From NCBI RefSeq assembly GCF_003967575.1, contig NZ_BIFT01000001.1, positions 1,364,001 to 1,428,000 on the forward strand: 64,000 nucleotides of DNA, given 5' to 3'. Below the pieces are notes generated by a model. The model was not told the origin of the DNA, searched no databases, and worked only from the letters and a program-made list of their open reading frames with translations. The translations under genes were made by a program, and so were the position numbers. The stretch's first letter is position 1. The number at the start of each line of letters is the position of its first letter. This document shows positions 52,280 through 61,505 of this stretch, piece by piece. This stretch comes from Dictyobacter alpinus. GTDB taxonomy: Bacteria; Chloroflexota; Ktedonobacteria; Ktedonobacterales; Ktedonobacteraceae.

Positions 52280-52873
52280 ATGGAAGATAATGATGAAATG
52301 CTCACGCGTTTGTTAACGCAAGATATCAATATGCATTTCGAACAACTCGTGCTGGCCTATCAAGACCGGCTCTATGCATTTGCCTTGAGTCGAGTACGCA
52401 ATGCTCATGCAGCTGAGGAAGTTGTCCTGCTTGCACTTGAGCGCGCATATTATGCCCTCAAGGGATATCCACCACAGCGGATCTCATTGCTCAAACTCGG
52501 AGCCTGGCTGTTTGAAATTACACGCAATATAGCCAGTAATTATCTGCGTGACCTGCGGGCACGTGAAAACAGATTGCCCTCAATTTCACTGGATACGACC
52601 GAGGCCAGCTTTGGAGCCTATCTGGAAGATCCTGATATTACTCCCGAGGAAGTGGCTTGCTATAACGAAGATCGCCAGGAACTTGAACAGGGCATCAAAC
52701 AATTACCCACAAATTATCAAACGGCTATTCAGCTCTACTACTTTGAGCATTGTAGTGCCCGCGAGATCGCTGACCGTATTGGTCAGCCAGTTGGCACCGT
52801 CAAGTCAAATATACATCGCGGCACAAAACTCTTACACCAGTTGCTCAATACCCATATCAGGGAGGTCCGCTGA
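52280..52873 (+). CDS. ECF-type RNA polymerase sigma factor
   Basis: This 197-residue protein has the sigma-2 region FEQLVLAYQDRLYAFALSRVRNAHAAEE (about 20-47) and a sigma-4 region with LPTNYQTAIQLYYFEHCSAREIADRIGQPVGTVKSNIHRG (about 143-182). This is the normal length of extracytoplasmic-function sigma factors. It would direct RNA polymerase to a special set of promoters. Its stop codon overlaps by one base the start of a HEAT-TM-WD40 protein, which probably acts as its membrane-bound partner. AAAGGATG lies upstream of the ATG. No promoter could be fixed. Confidence 0.93.
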   Translation: MEDNDEMLTRLLTQDINMHFEQLVLAYQDRLYAFALSRVRNAHAAEEVVLLALERAYYALKGYPPQRISLLKLGAWLFEITRNIASNYLRDLRARENRLPSISLDTTEASFGAYLEDPDITPEEVACYNEDRQELEQGIKQLPTNYQTAIQLYYFEHCSAREIADRIGQPVGTVKSNIHRGTKLLHQLLNTHIREVR

Positions 52874-54912
52874 TGGGAGAACATATTAAAGCACCTGAAA
52901 CGCTCTTACCAACACTTTTACAGCGACTCCAACTGGCTGAGGCAAGACAGGCTGGCTGGCAGGCACGGGTCCAGGCCATCCACGCATTGGGTGAAAAGAA
53001 AGATGTGTCCGCACTCATGCCAGCCTTCACTGATCAGGACGAATCAGTACGTGTAGCCGCCGTCCAGGTCTGTGCAAGTTGGGGTGAAGAGGCACCCGTA
53101 CAACAATTGCTGACCTGTTTACAGGATCAATCGTCATTGGTCCGTGAGGCTGCCATTTTTACACTGGGTACTCTGGATAATGAAAAAGTATGGCAACCTA
53201 TCACAGCGGCACAATTTGATCCCAGTCCCATTGTTCGTGAGGCCGCGCTCCAGATGTTGACACAACAGACACCACCGGCATCACACTACAACGAGACACC
53301 CCCTCTCTACACATTACAACAAAAAAGAGTGGCGGAGAGTCGGACAGAATATGTACGTACTGATGAGGAAGCGATAGAGAACAGTTTTGAGTTGGACAAT
53401 CCAGCAACAACCAACAATAACAGTGAGATTATCCCGCTCAGGGGCAAAGCCACCCTCGGTTCTGTCTCCAAAAGCAAGAAGCGTTGGCGTCTACTGGGCA
53501 CATTGGTAGCAGCAATCTTGCTCTTTAGCCTGCTTGGATCCTGGTTTGCCATCGTTTATCTGCCCGGCGTACAAACAGCTCAAGATAACACAACTCCACG
53601 CTGGACATACACAGATGCAACGTTAAATGATAATATCGCATGGAGCACAGATAGTTCACAGATCTCTTTTACGGCTCAACAAAATCAGTTAAACACCTAC
53701 AATATGGTAACCCACCAACTGGACACCTATCCTGAGGTTGATACAGGAACGCAAATGCAGGCAGATCATAGTCAAATCATGACCAGCAATGTTTCTCCAG
53801 GAGGAAAATACCGGGTTGGTATCGACGCAGGAAATGCAGGAAACACAAAAAAAACTGGCAGTTTGTATATATGGGATAGCAAAACTGGACAACTACTGGC
53901 CAGCCATCCATATAGTCAACCAGCAGATCTGCCACAAACAGATAGCTCCCACACCAGCATCTCAAGTCCGATACTTTTGTGGTCAAAAGATAATGAAAGT
54001 ATGGCGACGATAGATGGTAAGGGAAACGTGCTCATCTGGCATGCCCAAACAGCTCAACGAATCTTCTCACCTACCAGTACCCACGTTACAATTGAGTTCT
54101 TGCATGCCCAATCACCTACCAGTACCAACGGTACAGTTGAGAAGATTGCCTGGTCACAGGATAACAAAACACTGGCCCTGGCTACGACGAATGGCTATCT
54201 GGAAATCTGGAATACGCTCACCGAAAAATTAGTCGGCTCTGGTCTCGTCGCCAGTACTGTACAAACAGTGAGCGTGTCGCCTGATGGTCGCTATGCGGCT
54301 GCCGGGGATTTTGGCAACACACTGTCGATTTTAGATACACAATCAGGCAAAGTTGTCGACCATTCGCTCACGATTTCCTATCAGAAAGATGGCAATCTAT
54401 CCTGGTCAAAGGATAGCCATTATATGATCGTATTTACAAATGGAGACGGTGAGAACAAGATTACGACCACCGTCTGGGATATTGCCCATGACAAAAAGAT
54501 GTTTGAGAAACCATCCTCAGCCCAGGCAGCAAGCGTGCTATCACCTGATGGACGTGATATAGCGGTCGCAAGTCCAGATAATCAGCAGATCGATATCTGG
54601 GAGATCAACACTGGTCGTAAGGTTGCTACACATAAGGGAAAGATGGGACCAAATAGCTTTACGCTCATCTGGTCACCCAATAGCAAATCTATTGCCAGCA
54701 CCTATCAGGATACGCAGGTACAGTTGTGGGACCCTCAGAACGGCCAGGATATCACGACGTATAACAAGTTCAAGGGAGAAGTACAGACTATCCTCTGGTC
54801 TCCTAATGGGGCTTATATAGCGATTTCAAAGGTCGAGCGTACTCAGATAGAAATTAATCATTATAGCTTTTCAAATCCCAGTCTTGCCATCTGGTCAGTA
54901 CCAACACACTAA
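52873..54912 (+). CDS. HEAT-TM-WD40 protein, candidate anti-sigma partner
   Basis: This 679-residue protein has N-terminal HEAT repeats (about 28-132; SVRVAAVQVCASWGEEA, SLVREAAIFTLGTL, PIVREAALQML), a linker, one membrane helix (about 205-231), and a C-terminal WD40-type propeller (about 240-679) with strands such as IWDSKTGQLLAS, IWHAQTAQRIFS and LWDPQNGQDI. The HEAT part should face the cytoplasm and the propeller the outside. The gene starts on the last base of the sigma factor stop codon (TGATG), implying coupled translation. No zinc-binding anti-sigma motif is seen, so a role in holding the sigma factor is inferred from context. Confidence 0.85.
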   Translation: MGEHIKAPETLLPTLLQRLQLAEARQAGWQARVQAIHALGEKKDVSALMPAFTDQDESVRVAAVQVCASWGEEAPVQQLLTCLQDQSSLVREAAIFTLGTLDNEKVWQPITAAQFDPSPIVREAALQMLTQQTPPASHYNETPPLYTLQQKRVAESRTEYVRTDEEAIENSFELDNPATTNNNSEIIPLRGKATLGSVSKSKKRWRLLGTLVAAILLFSLLGSWFAIVYLPGVQTAQDNTTPRWTYTDATLNDNIAWSTDSSQISFTAQQNQLNTYNMVTHQLDTYPEVDTGTQMQADHSQIMTSNVSPGGKYRVGIDAGNAGNTKKTGSLYIWDSKTGQLLASHPYSQPADLPQTDSSHTSISSPILLWSKDNESMATIDGKGNVLIWHAQTAQRIFSPTSTHVTIEFLHAQSPTSTNGTVEKIAWSQDNKTLALATTNGYLEIWNTLTEKLVGSGLVASTVQTVSVSPDGRYAAAGDFGNTLSILDTQSGKVVDHSLTISYQKDGNLSWSKDSHYMIVFTNGDGENKITTTVWDIAHDKKMFEKPSSAQAASVLSPDGRDIAVASPDNQQIDIWEINTGRKVATHKGKMGPNSFTLIWSPNSKSIASTYQDTQVQLWDPQNGQDITTYNKFKGEVQTILWSPNGAYIAISKVERTQIEINHYSFSNPSLAIWSVPTH

Positions 54913-54915
54913 CAT

Positions 54916-54950
54916 TAAGCGCCACCAGTAAACCTATCTGGTGGCGCTTA
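54916..54950. terminator. Bidirectional hairpin terminator
   Basis: TAAGCGCCACCAG (54916-54928) and CTGGTGGCGCTTA (54938-54950) form a perfect 13-bp stem between the convergent HEAT-WD40 and thiolase genes, followed by TTTG. Confidence 0.85.
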
Positions 54951-54965
54951 TTTGATACGATACGC

Positions 54966-56150
54966 TCAGACTGTGAGGCGTTCAATGATCAGGGCGTTGG
55001 AGAGACCGCCACCCTCGCACATAGTTTGCAGGCCATAGCGTCCACCCTGTCGCTCAAGCTCATGGAGCAAGACGGCCATCAGGCGGGCACCAGAGGCGCC
55101 AAGAGGATGTCCAAGGGCAATAGCACCACCGTTGACATTGACGCGGCTCAGGTCGGCTTGAAACTCATGTTGCCAGGCCAGGACCACACTGGCAAAGGCC
55201 TCGTTGATTTCAACAAGATCAATCTGGTCTAGTGTCAAACCAGCTTTATCCAGCGCTTTCCTGGTAGCAGGAATAGGCGCGGTCAACATGAAAATGGGAT
55301 CATCACCGGCCAGGGCAAAGGAGATAAAGCGAGCCCGTGGTCGCAGGCCGAGCCGCTCGGCTGTTCTACGTTCCATAATTAAGGTCGCGGCCGCGCCATC
55401 ACTGATCTGTGAAGAATTGCCAGCGGTCACCACGCCATCCACTTGAAAGGCTGGCTTGAGATTAGCCAGTTTCTCCAGACTGCTATCGACCCGAATACCC
55501 TCATCGCGCTCGAACATGACAGTACTACCATCAGCGGCTATCACTGGTACTGGTATAATCTGAGATGAAAAGCGACCTTCGACGGTCGCCTGGCCAGCCC
55601 GCCGATGACTCTCCAGACTAAAAGTATCCAGCGCGGTCCGATCTAATTCCCACTTTTTAGCGATCAATTCAGCACTGATACCCTGAGGCACCAGTTGACC
55701 GGCATAGCGCTGTTCCATACGCGAACCAAAGGGTGAGGCCACCCCCTGCACGTTTGATCCCATTGGGACACGCGTCATAGATTCGACGCCACCAGCGATC
55801 ACAATATCATAAGCACCGCTGATCACGCCTTGCGCGGCAAAATGGATCGCCTGCTGGCTGGATCCACATTGACGGTCCACGGTCGTCCCTGGTACAGATT
55901 CGGGAAAACCGGCGGCCAGTACGGCATTACGCGCAATATTTTGACTCTGCTCACCTACCTGGCTGACACAACCAACGATCACATCATCAATCAAAGCTGG
56001 ATCTAGTCGCGTACGTTCAATCAGGTTCGAGAATACATGGGCTAACAAATCAACTGGATGCCAATCCCGTAGCTGTCCACCACGGCGACCAACTGGTGTA
56101 CGTAAAGCTTCCACAATGACAGCTTCTCGCTGCGTATAACCCGATGTCAT
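54966..56150 (-). CDS. Acetyl-CoA acetyltransferase (thiolase)
   Basis: This 394-residue protein is a thiolase. The nucleophilic cysteine is in TVDRQCGSSQQAIHFA (about residue 89), the NEAF motif in IDLVEINEAFASV, the histidine in AIALGHPLGASGARL and the second cysteine in TMCEGGGLSNA. It may make acetoacetyl-CoA or cleave 3-ketoacyl-CoA in fatty acid breakdown; the two cannot be told apart here. The second-cysteine motif reads CEGGGLSNA rather than the more common CIGGGQG. ATG 56150 is preferred because GGAGG lies about 7 bases before it, while the ATG at 56156 is too close. Confidence 0.93.
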   Translation of the reverse strand: MTSGYTQREAVIVEALRTPVGRRGGQLRDWHPVDLLAHVFSNLIERTRLDPALIDDVIVGCVSQVGEQSQNIARNAVLAAGFPESVPGTTVDRQCGSSQQAIHFAAQGVISGAYDIVIAGGVESMTRVPMGSNVQGVASPFGSRMEQRYAGQLVPQGISAELIAKKWELDRTALDTFSLESHRRAGQATVEGRFSSQIIPVPVIAADGSTVMFERDEGIRVDSSLEKLANLKPAFQVDGVVTAGNSSQISDGAAATLIMERRTAERLGLRPRARFISFALAGDDPIFMLTAPIPATRKALDKAGLTLDQIDLVEINEAFASVVLAWQHEFQADLSRVNVNGGAIALGHPLGASGARLMAVLLHELERQGGRYGLQTMCEGGGLSNALIIERLTV

Positions 56151-56233
56151 CGCCATTCCTCCTCAGGCTTCAAACTGCTAGATTGCAGTATAACCTCATT
56201 CTTGAAATACACGCCACCTACGATAAGTAAGTC

Positions 56234-56276
56234 ACAAAGAGCGCGCAGGAACAAGATATTCCTGCGCGCTCTTTGT
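56234..56276 (-). terminator. Terminator after the acyltransferase gene
   Basis: Arms 56234-56251 and 56259-56276 are perfect 18-bp complements with a 7-base loop, 32 bases past the stop of the acyltransferase gene. Confidence 0.85.
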
Positions 56277-56307
56277 AGTTTCGCCAGAATATGGGAAACT
56301 GTGACGG

Positions 56308-57711
56308 CTATGCTTCTACACTTCTCGTTTCTACACTTCCAGGTTCTACGATCTTTGCTCTTTGAGCACGAGCCAGGCGTTTCTCTTGCATCCGTTTCGT
56401 CAGGCGTGCGCCCAATCTGGTGCCGGGTTTCTCAATGAATTGATATGACAGAAAAGCAACCGGGACAGCAGTCAGCAGGAGCCAGAGCCAGTGAGCAAAA
56501 TAGCGAATCGGTCCCTGTATTGCCAGATGCGGCAATACTTGCCCACGGAACATCGTGATAAACGGCATATGCCACATGTACAGGCCGTAAGAAATCAGTC
56601 CAATCCAGATCAATGGCTTCAACGAAAAAATACGCTGTAGCCAATGCGGACCAAATAGAACCGAGAACATAAATGCACCATAACCAAAGGAGATGATTAA
56701 TTCGTTAATCAGATCATACTCGGGATTGAATCGATCCATAAATGAGAATGTAGGTACACGCATATGGGCATAATCGAAATGCCAGATCGCCATAAAAACG
56801 AGGATTATCAATCCAATCGCTCCAACGAACAGGCTTGAGCGTTCAAAACGCCGACGCGTCAGGGCTCCATAGACAGGATGCCAGGCATAGGTACAACACA
56901 GACAGATAATCATACCAATTGCAAATTCTTCAATGTATTTGCCAGTAATACCATACAGCAAAACAACAAGAACTCTGGTTACAATATCAGATGGATGTTG
57001 GGCCATAGGCGAAGCACCCCAGACCCGTAATAACATTCCCCAGATGATAAGCACCCCGCAACAGCCGATCATCACCAACAAACGTCGTGCTGGCGCCGTC
57101 GGTAGGCGTTTTGCGACCAGCAAGAATCCAAGTGCCAGCAGGGGCAGGATCATATAAAATTGCCACTCAATCGCCAGTGTCCAGAAAGGGCCATCCAGTT
57201 GCCGAAATGTCAGCCAGGAGGAATCCATGAAGAAACTCAGGAAGATACCAAGTTCATTCCAACGACGAGGTTGTAAATATGATTGATCAAAAATCAGAAT
57301 AACTGCAAATAAAGTTACATAATAGGCAGGAACAATACGCAAGACGCGCTTCACATAAAACTGACGAGCCGAGGGCCAGGGTGCTTGAAATAACAAAGAT
57401 TTCGCATAAGGTAAGAAAAGCAAAAATCCAGATAACAGAAAAAAGAGATTCACACCAGATGCCCCAAAATTAGCCAGAGCACTGGCATAAAGGTGGCGCG
57501 GCTGGTTCCATAAAGCATTCAGCGTCTTCAAGTCCACATGGAAAGACATCACCAGAAGGATCGCACAGGCTCGTATCCCATCAAGAACGGCGATATTTTT
57601 TCTTGGCTCAACTCTTGGTGTGACTGTACGCGGCTCTTCTTGTTTGCTCTCAACTGAATGATCAGCACCTGTTTGTTGTGCGGACCCCTCACCCCCAATA
57701 GATACATTCAT
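56308..57711 (-). CDS. Acyltransferase-3 family membrane protein
   Basis: This 467-residue membrane protein has about ten helices and the acyltransferase-3 (OafA/YrhL-type) hallmarks: LDGIRACAILLVMSFHV with the catalytic histidine near residue 58, GVNLFFLLSGFLLF, and RFYVKRVLRIVPAYY-like arginine-rich segment (FYVKRVLRIVPAYYV). The family moves acetyl or other acyl groups onto exported sugars or lipids. A disordered N-terminus (about 1-37) and a basic C-terminus face the cytoplasm. No sugar-synthesis genes lie next to it, so the acceptor is unknown. Confidence 0.92.
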   Translation of the reverse strand: MNVSIGGEGSAQQTGADHSVESKQEEPRTVTPRVEPRKNIAVLDGIRACAILLVMSFHVDLKTLNALWNQPRHLYASALANFGASGVNLFFLLSGFLLFLPYAKSLLFQAPWPSARQFYVKRVLRIVPAYYVTLFAVILIFDQSYLQPRRWNELGIFLSFFMDSSWLTFRQLDGPFWTLAIEWQFYMILPLLALGFLLVAKRLPTAPARRLLVMIGCCGVLIIWGMLLRVWGASPMAQHPSDIVTRVLVVLLYGITGKYIEEFAIGMIICLCCTYAWHPVYGALTRRRFERSSLFVGAIGLIILVFMAIWHFDYAHMRVPTFSFMDRFNPEYDLINELIISFGYGAFMFSVLFGPHWLQRIFSLKPLIWIGLISYGLYMWHMPFITMFRGQVLPHLAIQGPIRYFAHWLWLLLTAVPVAFLSYQFIEKPGTRLGARLTKRMQEKRLARAQRAKIVEPGSVETRSVEA

Positions 57712-57999
57712 GTATATATTTGCACCTTTCAGTTTAGCTAGTACAGAGAACAGACATCTCTCTTGAGAAAAGACTTCATGCGTATTTCATCTTCCGGGAA
57801 GATGTACTATTATCCAATAGTTTTCATCACACCAAACCTGAAGGTAGTCTAACTGTCTTTCAAGAGGCGGCAATTTATATGTTGATACAAATAACTTCAC
57901 CTAATTTTGTAGCATATTTTTACGTTCTCTACAAATGCTCCCCGTAAATCTAGCCATAGTGGTTAGTCTCAAAGTCATAGGTAACCATAGAAAAAACAC
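57712..57999. other. Intergenic region, no gene seen
   Basis: About 290 bases upstream of the acyltransferase gene carry no frame of note. The sequence is AT-rich and should include the acyltransferase promoter. Confidence 0.5.
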
Positions 58000-58042
58000 A
58001 AAAAAGGATACTATTCTATTTGCATGAATAGCATCCTTTTTT
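58000..58042 (-). terminator. Terminator after the PLDc_N gene
   Basis: Arms AAAAAAGGATACTATTC (58000-58016) and GAATAGCATCCTTTTTT (58025 onward) pair with one mismatch, with T runs on both strands, 16 bases past the gene end. Confidence 0.8.
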
Positions 58043-58057
58043 GACGTCTATGCCCTA

Positions 58058-58336
58058 TTAGCGCTGATAAGGGTTATTTTGATAGTCATCAGGAGCATAA
58101 CTGGCCTGGCCAAACATGACACGGCTACGATTCACCGGACGCTGACCAAAGATCAGGTACAGGAATGGTCCAATGAATGGCAGGCACCAGATGATTAACA
58201 GCCAGAGTATTTTTCCAAGGGACGAATGATCATCCTCAAGAATGAAAACTGTTTCAATGATATGGCCAATTACTGGCAAAAACACGATTATTAAAAACAG
58301 AATGGAGTTTGTGGCACAGCCTCGACTACCAGACAT
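58058..58336 (-). CDS. PLDc_N-domain small membrane protein
   Basis: This 92-residue protein has two membrane helices (about 11-32 and 43-63) and the pattern LLIIWCLPFIGPFLYLIFGQR of the phospholipase D N-terminal (PLDc_N) membrane domain. No HKD catalytic motif is present, so it is not itself a phospholipase. Similar small proteins are common in Actinobacteria and Chloroflexota; function unknown. AAGGAG lies 9 bases before the ATG. Confidence 0.85.
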   Translation of the reverse strand: MSGSRGCATNSILFLIIVFLPVIGHIIETVFILEDDHSSLGKILWLLIIWCLPFIGPFLYLIFGQRPVNRSRVMFGQASYAPDDYQNNPYQR

Positions 58337-58485
58337 GATTTTTATCTCCTTATTTATTTATGAACAATAGATCTTCAGGATTTTATATTTCTGATTGTAT
58401 AGCAATATCTTAAGCTACTGCTGGTTATAATACGGTTAAAGATGATAAGTTGTTGCAAATAGCGGGCTGAAGCCGTGTTCTATGC

Positions 58486-59892
58486 TCAAGCAAAGCAAAT
58501 GGTAAAGTGGAAGGTTGAGCCGTTACGGATGCTGCTCTCGGCCCAGACCTGACCACCATGCATCTGTACAATTTTCTGCGCCATAGAGAGTTCCTGGTTT
58601 CGTTCATGCATAGCTGATACAACTCTATCGGCTGTATCAGCACAGCGCTCAAAGATGCGCTTTAAGCCACTCGCCGAAATACCTGGCCCTGGATTATGGA
58701 TACTTACATGCACGCTATTCTCCTGGACCTGACTATTGATAGTGATTGTCCCCCCCTCAGGAGTAAATTCGATCATGCTCCGGAGCAGATTCGAGATCAC
58801 GATGGTCAGCTTCTCTCGATCTCCTAGCAGGATGGGAAGAGCGATGGCCAAACGCAGCAAGATATGATGGTGAGGATACATAGCACGGATACGCTTGACC
58901 ACGACCGTAATTAATACATTTATGTTTAACCATTCCAGACAAATATCCATCTGATCCGCTTCAATACGCTCTAAATGGGCCAGATCATTGATCATATAGA
59001 GCAAGCGCCTGGTGTCTGCATGGATATCAACAGCGAATTCCTTTAAGCTATCCAGGCTCAATGTCTCATCACGCATCAGTTCGCTACACTTCTGCATCTC
59101 TAATAGGACGGCGCGAAACTCATGATTGATAGTGGAGATAAAGTTATTTTTGAGCGTGTTCATACGCGTTAGTTCAACATTCGCTGCCTGTAAAGTACTG
59201 ACTATACGCGCGTGCTCACGCTGCTCCTGGTCGCGCTGCATAGCCAATGCCAGCATACCGCTTAACGATTTGATGACAGCGATCTCCGACAACTTCAAAG
59301 GTAGTTGCACCACACCATAATCCAAAAATAGCAGTCCAATCAAGGTTGTTTGCCGCAGAATAGGGATAATCATCCTATGGACGGGATGATTATCACTCAA
59401 TACAGCACTGGTAAGTTCCAGCGTAAGGATCTCACCAGCACATAAACACTGAAACTGCTCAGGATTTTGCAGGATTGTGTTGAGCTTGATACTATCAGCC
59501 CAATATTGTACATAGGAAGCTGTCGTGCCAGAACAAGCTAATGGAGAGACCATCTCCGCCTCTTGCGAAAATTCAGCCAGCATCGCAGCATGACAGGTTA
59601 AATGTTGCCGAATACACTCAACACAACGGGCCATAATTGTTGACTCAACCTCTTCCACTTCTGCTCCCTCCGATATAACCACCAGGGTATCAGGGGGAGA
59701 CGGATATTGCTGCAAGAGGATGGTAACCAGCACGTCTAAAGATGCCAGCACTTCTTGCATACGCCTGTCCTCCTGCTCAACTGCCAGTGCGGCTTCACTC
59801 GCTGGTAGTTGATCTGGTTCCTGACTGTCTATCGAAAGGACAGGACCATTCAGTGGCGCTGCATGATGGAGTTCTTTACTGTCTCTGCCCAT
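58486..59892 (-). CDS. GAF-domain sensor histidine kinase with altered ATP-site residue
   Basis: This 468-residue soluble protein has a GAF-like sensor domain (about 75-220), a coiled linker, a dimerisation domain with the phospho-acceptor His 257 in FISTINHEFRAVLLEM, and a HATPase domain. The N-box asparagine is present (VISNLLRSMIEF, Asn 368) and the G2 region GGQVWAESSIRNGSTFHF is intact. The DxGxG motif of the ATP site reads NPGPGIS, with Asn 400 in place of Asp. No response regulator is adjacent, so it is an orphan kinase. The GAF domain has cysteines but no sure ligand motif. AAGGAG lies 7 bases before the ATG. Confidence 0.88.
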   Translation of the reverse strand: MGRDSKELHHAAPLNGPVLSIDSQEPDQLPASEAALAVEQEDRRMQEVLASLDVLVTILLQQYPSPPDTLVVISEGAEVEEVESTIMARCVECIRQHLTCHAAMLAEFSQEAEMVSPLACSGTTASYVQYWADSIKLNTILQNPEQFQCLCAGEILTLELTSAVLSDNHPVHRMIIPILRQTTLIGLLFLDYGVVQLPLKLSEIAVIKSLSGMLALAMQRDQEQREHARIVSTLQAANVELTRMNTLKNNFISTINHEFRAVLLEMQKCSELMRDETLSLDSLKEFAVDIHADTRRLLYMINDLAHLERIEADQMDICLEWLNINVLITVVVKRIRAMYPHHHILLRLAIALPILLGDREKLTIVISNLLRSMIEFTPEGGTITINSQVQENSVHVSIHNPGPGISASGLKRIFERCADTADRVVSAMHERNQELSMAQKIVQMHGGQVWAESSIRNGSTFHFTICFA

Positions 59893-60019
59893 ATTTTTAC
59901 TCCTTATTTTTACTTATTTATAGTCTACAGAACGCGCATAATAGGGTTTAATATCTCTCGTATTTACGTACTTCATCTGCTACATACTTATGAGAATGTG
60001 TAATTCCATCATAAAGAGA

Positions 60020-60048
60020 AGCAGCCTCCATTAACCAGAGGCCGCTTA
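60020..60048 (-). terminator. Possible terminator after the M23 peptidase gene
   Basis: AGCAGCCTC and GAGGCCGCT (about 60021-60029 and 60039-60047) can pair with one mismatch, about 75 bases past the gene end. The call is tentative. Confidence 0.35.
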
Positions 60049-60120
60049 TCGGGTAACTTCTGTGTGCTGGGATATCCTACACTCAGGGTGTAAAGATACT
60101 GTCTATCACACCTGTTATAT

Positions 60121-61401
60121 TTATGGTTGCGCATTGAGGTCGCCACCAATATAGGCGCCGTTGCCAGAAACAGTATAGCCACCGGACGCCCGTACAAATT
60201 CGAGCGCATCTGCCGCAATCTCTGTTCCCGACTCACCCGTTGCGTTGCTGAGCATTACACAGCCAGCCGTACCACGGCGGAAGTAGTAGGTTCCGATACT
60301 CACCCAGCGCGTACCAGTGTTGACGGTGCCAAAGGGCCCACCAAAGATACCGATATGGGACTCATCAACACGAACCGTGTGGGCTATCTGAAATGCGGGA
60401 TTACTGGGGTTGGCACTATAAACGGTATATGGAACCCAGCTACTGGTGGCATGGGTATCGTTGACATAAACACCGACCTCATAATAGCCATCCGCTGGAA
60501 TGTTTGGTCGCCAAACTGCGGTCGCACGTGCCCCCCCGGTTGTGGCCCAATGCAGGTCACCATGAATATTGGTACGGAAGTAGTCTGAGCGCCAGTAACC
60601 TGTTGAGTGCCAGCCTGCACTACCATCATCAATCACAATGGCACCGGGATATATACGGCCTCCACCCAGGTATGGCACAACCGTGTGTGTGGAGGGGCGG
60701 TCAACCCAGAGGTAGCGATCCCTTACAATATTTGGATCCCGGTTGCGACCACTCCAACCAAAGGGATCGGTAGCATGCCAGTTAGGCAGGTAATAGATCG
60801 ACATATGCAAGTGTGGACCAGTCGAAGCACCGGTTGTGCCACTCGTGCCTATTTGCCATTGCGGACCAATTCGATCACCATCCGCCACCAGGACCGCGCT
60901 CAGGTGGCCATACGCACTCACCAGACCATTACCATGATCGATTGCCACCCATAATCCAAAAGAGGAGTTATGGTTCACCGAGTTATACCAGCCAGCCCGA
61001 ATAACCTGCCCTGAAGCCACGCTCAATACAGGCTCAAAGGCCATATCCAGATCATAGCCGTTATGCCCATCATAGCAACTCAGGCGTGCCACACAATCAT
61101 TGACGGAGGCCCCCCCACTTACACCATCAAAACGGACAAACCAGCCATCATTGTCATACCAGGGCTTATCATGATCAAAAAACGAAACGGTGCGCTGCAT
61201 AATTGTTCGATTACCATAGTAAGGCCGATGCATAAATGAAGACGCCTGGCGTTGCTGCACAATAGAAGGGGCCGCCGACACAGTACCAGTTGGGGCCAGC
61301 CAGTCCACATTTCCCTCCCATGAAATCAGGACAGAGAAGCCAGCCAATAGCAGCAACAAAAACCAGAGTCGGAACTGTCGTCGAAACCATACAAACTTCA
61401 T
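60121..61401 (-). CDS. Secreted M23 peptidase with golvesin-like domain
   Basis: This 426-residue protein has a signal or anchor helix (about 13-28) and an M23/LytM-type metallopeptidase domain (about 85-215). The zinc ligands are His 113 and Asp 117 in HNGYDLD, and His 199 in GPHLHMS, with His 166 and His 197 in the active site. M23 enzymes cut peptide cross-links in cell walls. The C-terminal domain (about 250-415; YYEVGVYVNDTHATSSWVPY, GTYYFRRGTAGCVMLSN) resembles the golvesin/xanthan-lyase carbohydrate-binding domain. It lies 104 bases after a PD40 propeller gene on the same strand, possibly in one unit. Confidence 0.9.
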   Translation of the reverse strand: MKFVWFRRQFRLWFLLLLLAGFSVLISWEGNVDWLAPTGTVSAAPSIVQQRQASSFMHRPYYGNRTIMQRTVSFFDHDKPWYDNDGWFVRFDGVSGGASVNDCVARLSCYDGHNGYDLDMAFEPVLSVASGQVIRAGWYNSVNHNSSFGLWVAIDHGNGLVSAYGHLSAVLVADGDRIGPQWQIGTSGTTGASTGPHLHMSIYYLPNWHATDPFGWSGRNRDPNIVRDRYLWVDRPSTHTVVPYLGGGRIYPGAIVIDDGSAGWHSTGYWRSDYFRTNIHGDLHWATTGGARATAVWRPNIPADGYYEVGVYVNDTHATSSWVPYTVYSANPSNPAFQIAHTVRVDESHIGIFGGPFGTVNTGTRWVSIGTYYFRRGTAGCVMLSNATGESGTEIAADALEFVRASGGYTVSGNGAYIGGDLNAQP

Positions 61402-61505
61402 AGCTATCTATCTTCTTTCCACCAGGGAAACACATCTGGACATAGTTCCTACAGCACTAAAATTGGGAGGAGCAATCCATGTATACGAGCCAGGCATGCA
61501 TAATC

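Noticed and set aside
51424..52873. Defence or toxin-antitoxin island around the Uma2-type gene
   Set aside because: The Uma2 gene stands alone, and the neighbours are a methionine operon and a sigma factor pair; no partner gene supports a defence role.
60127..60588. 153-residue plus-strand frame
   Set aside because: It is antisense to the M23 peptidase gene, whose domains are clear.
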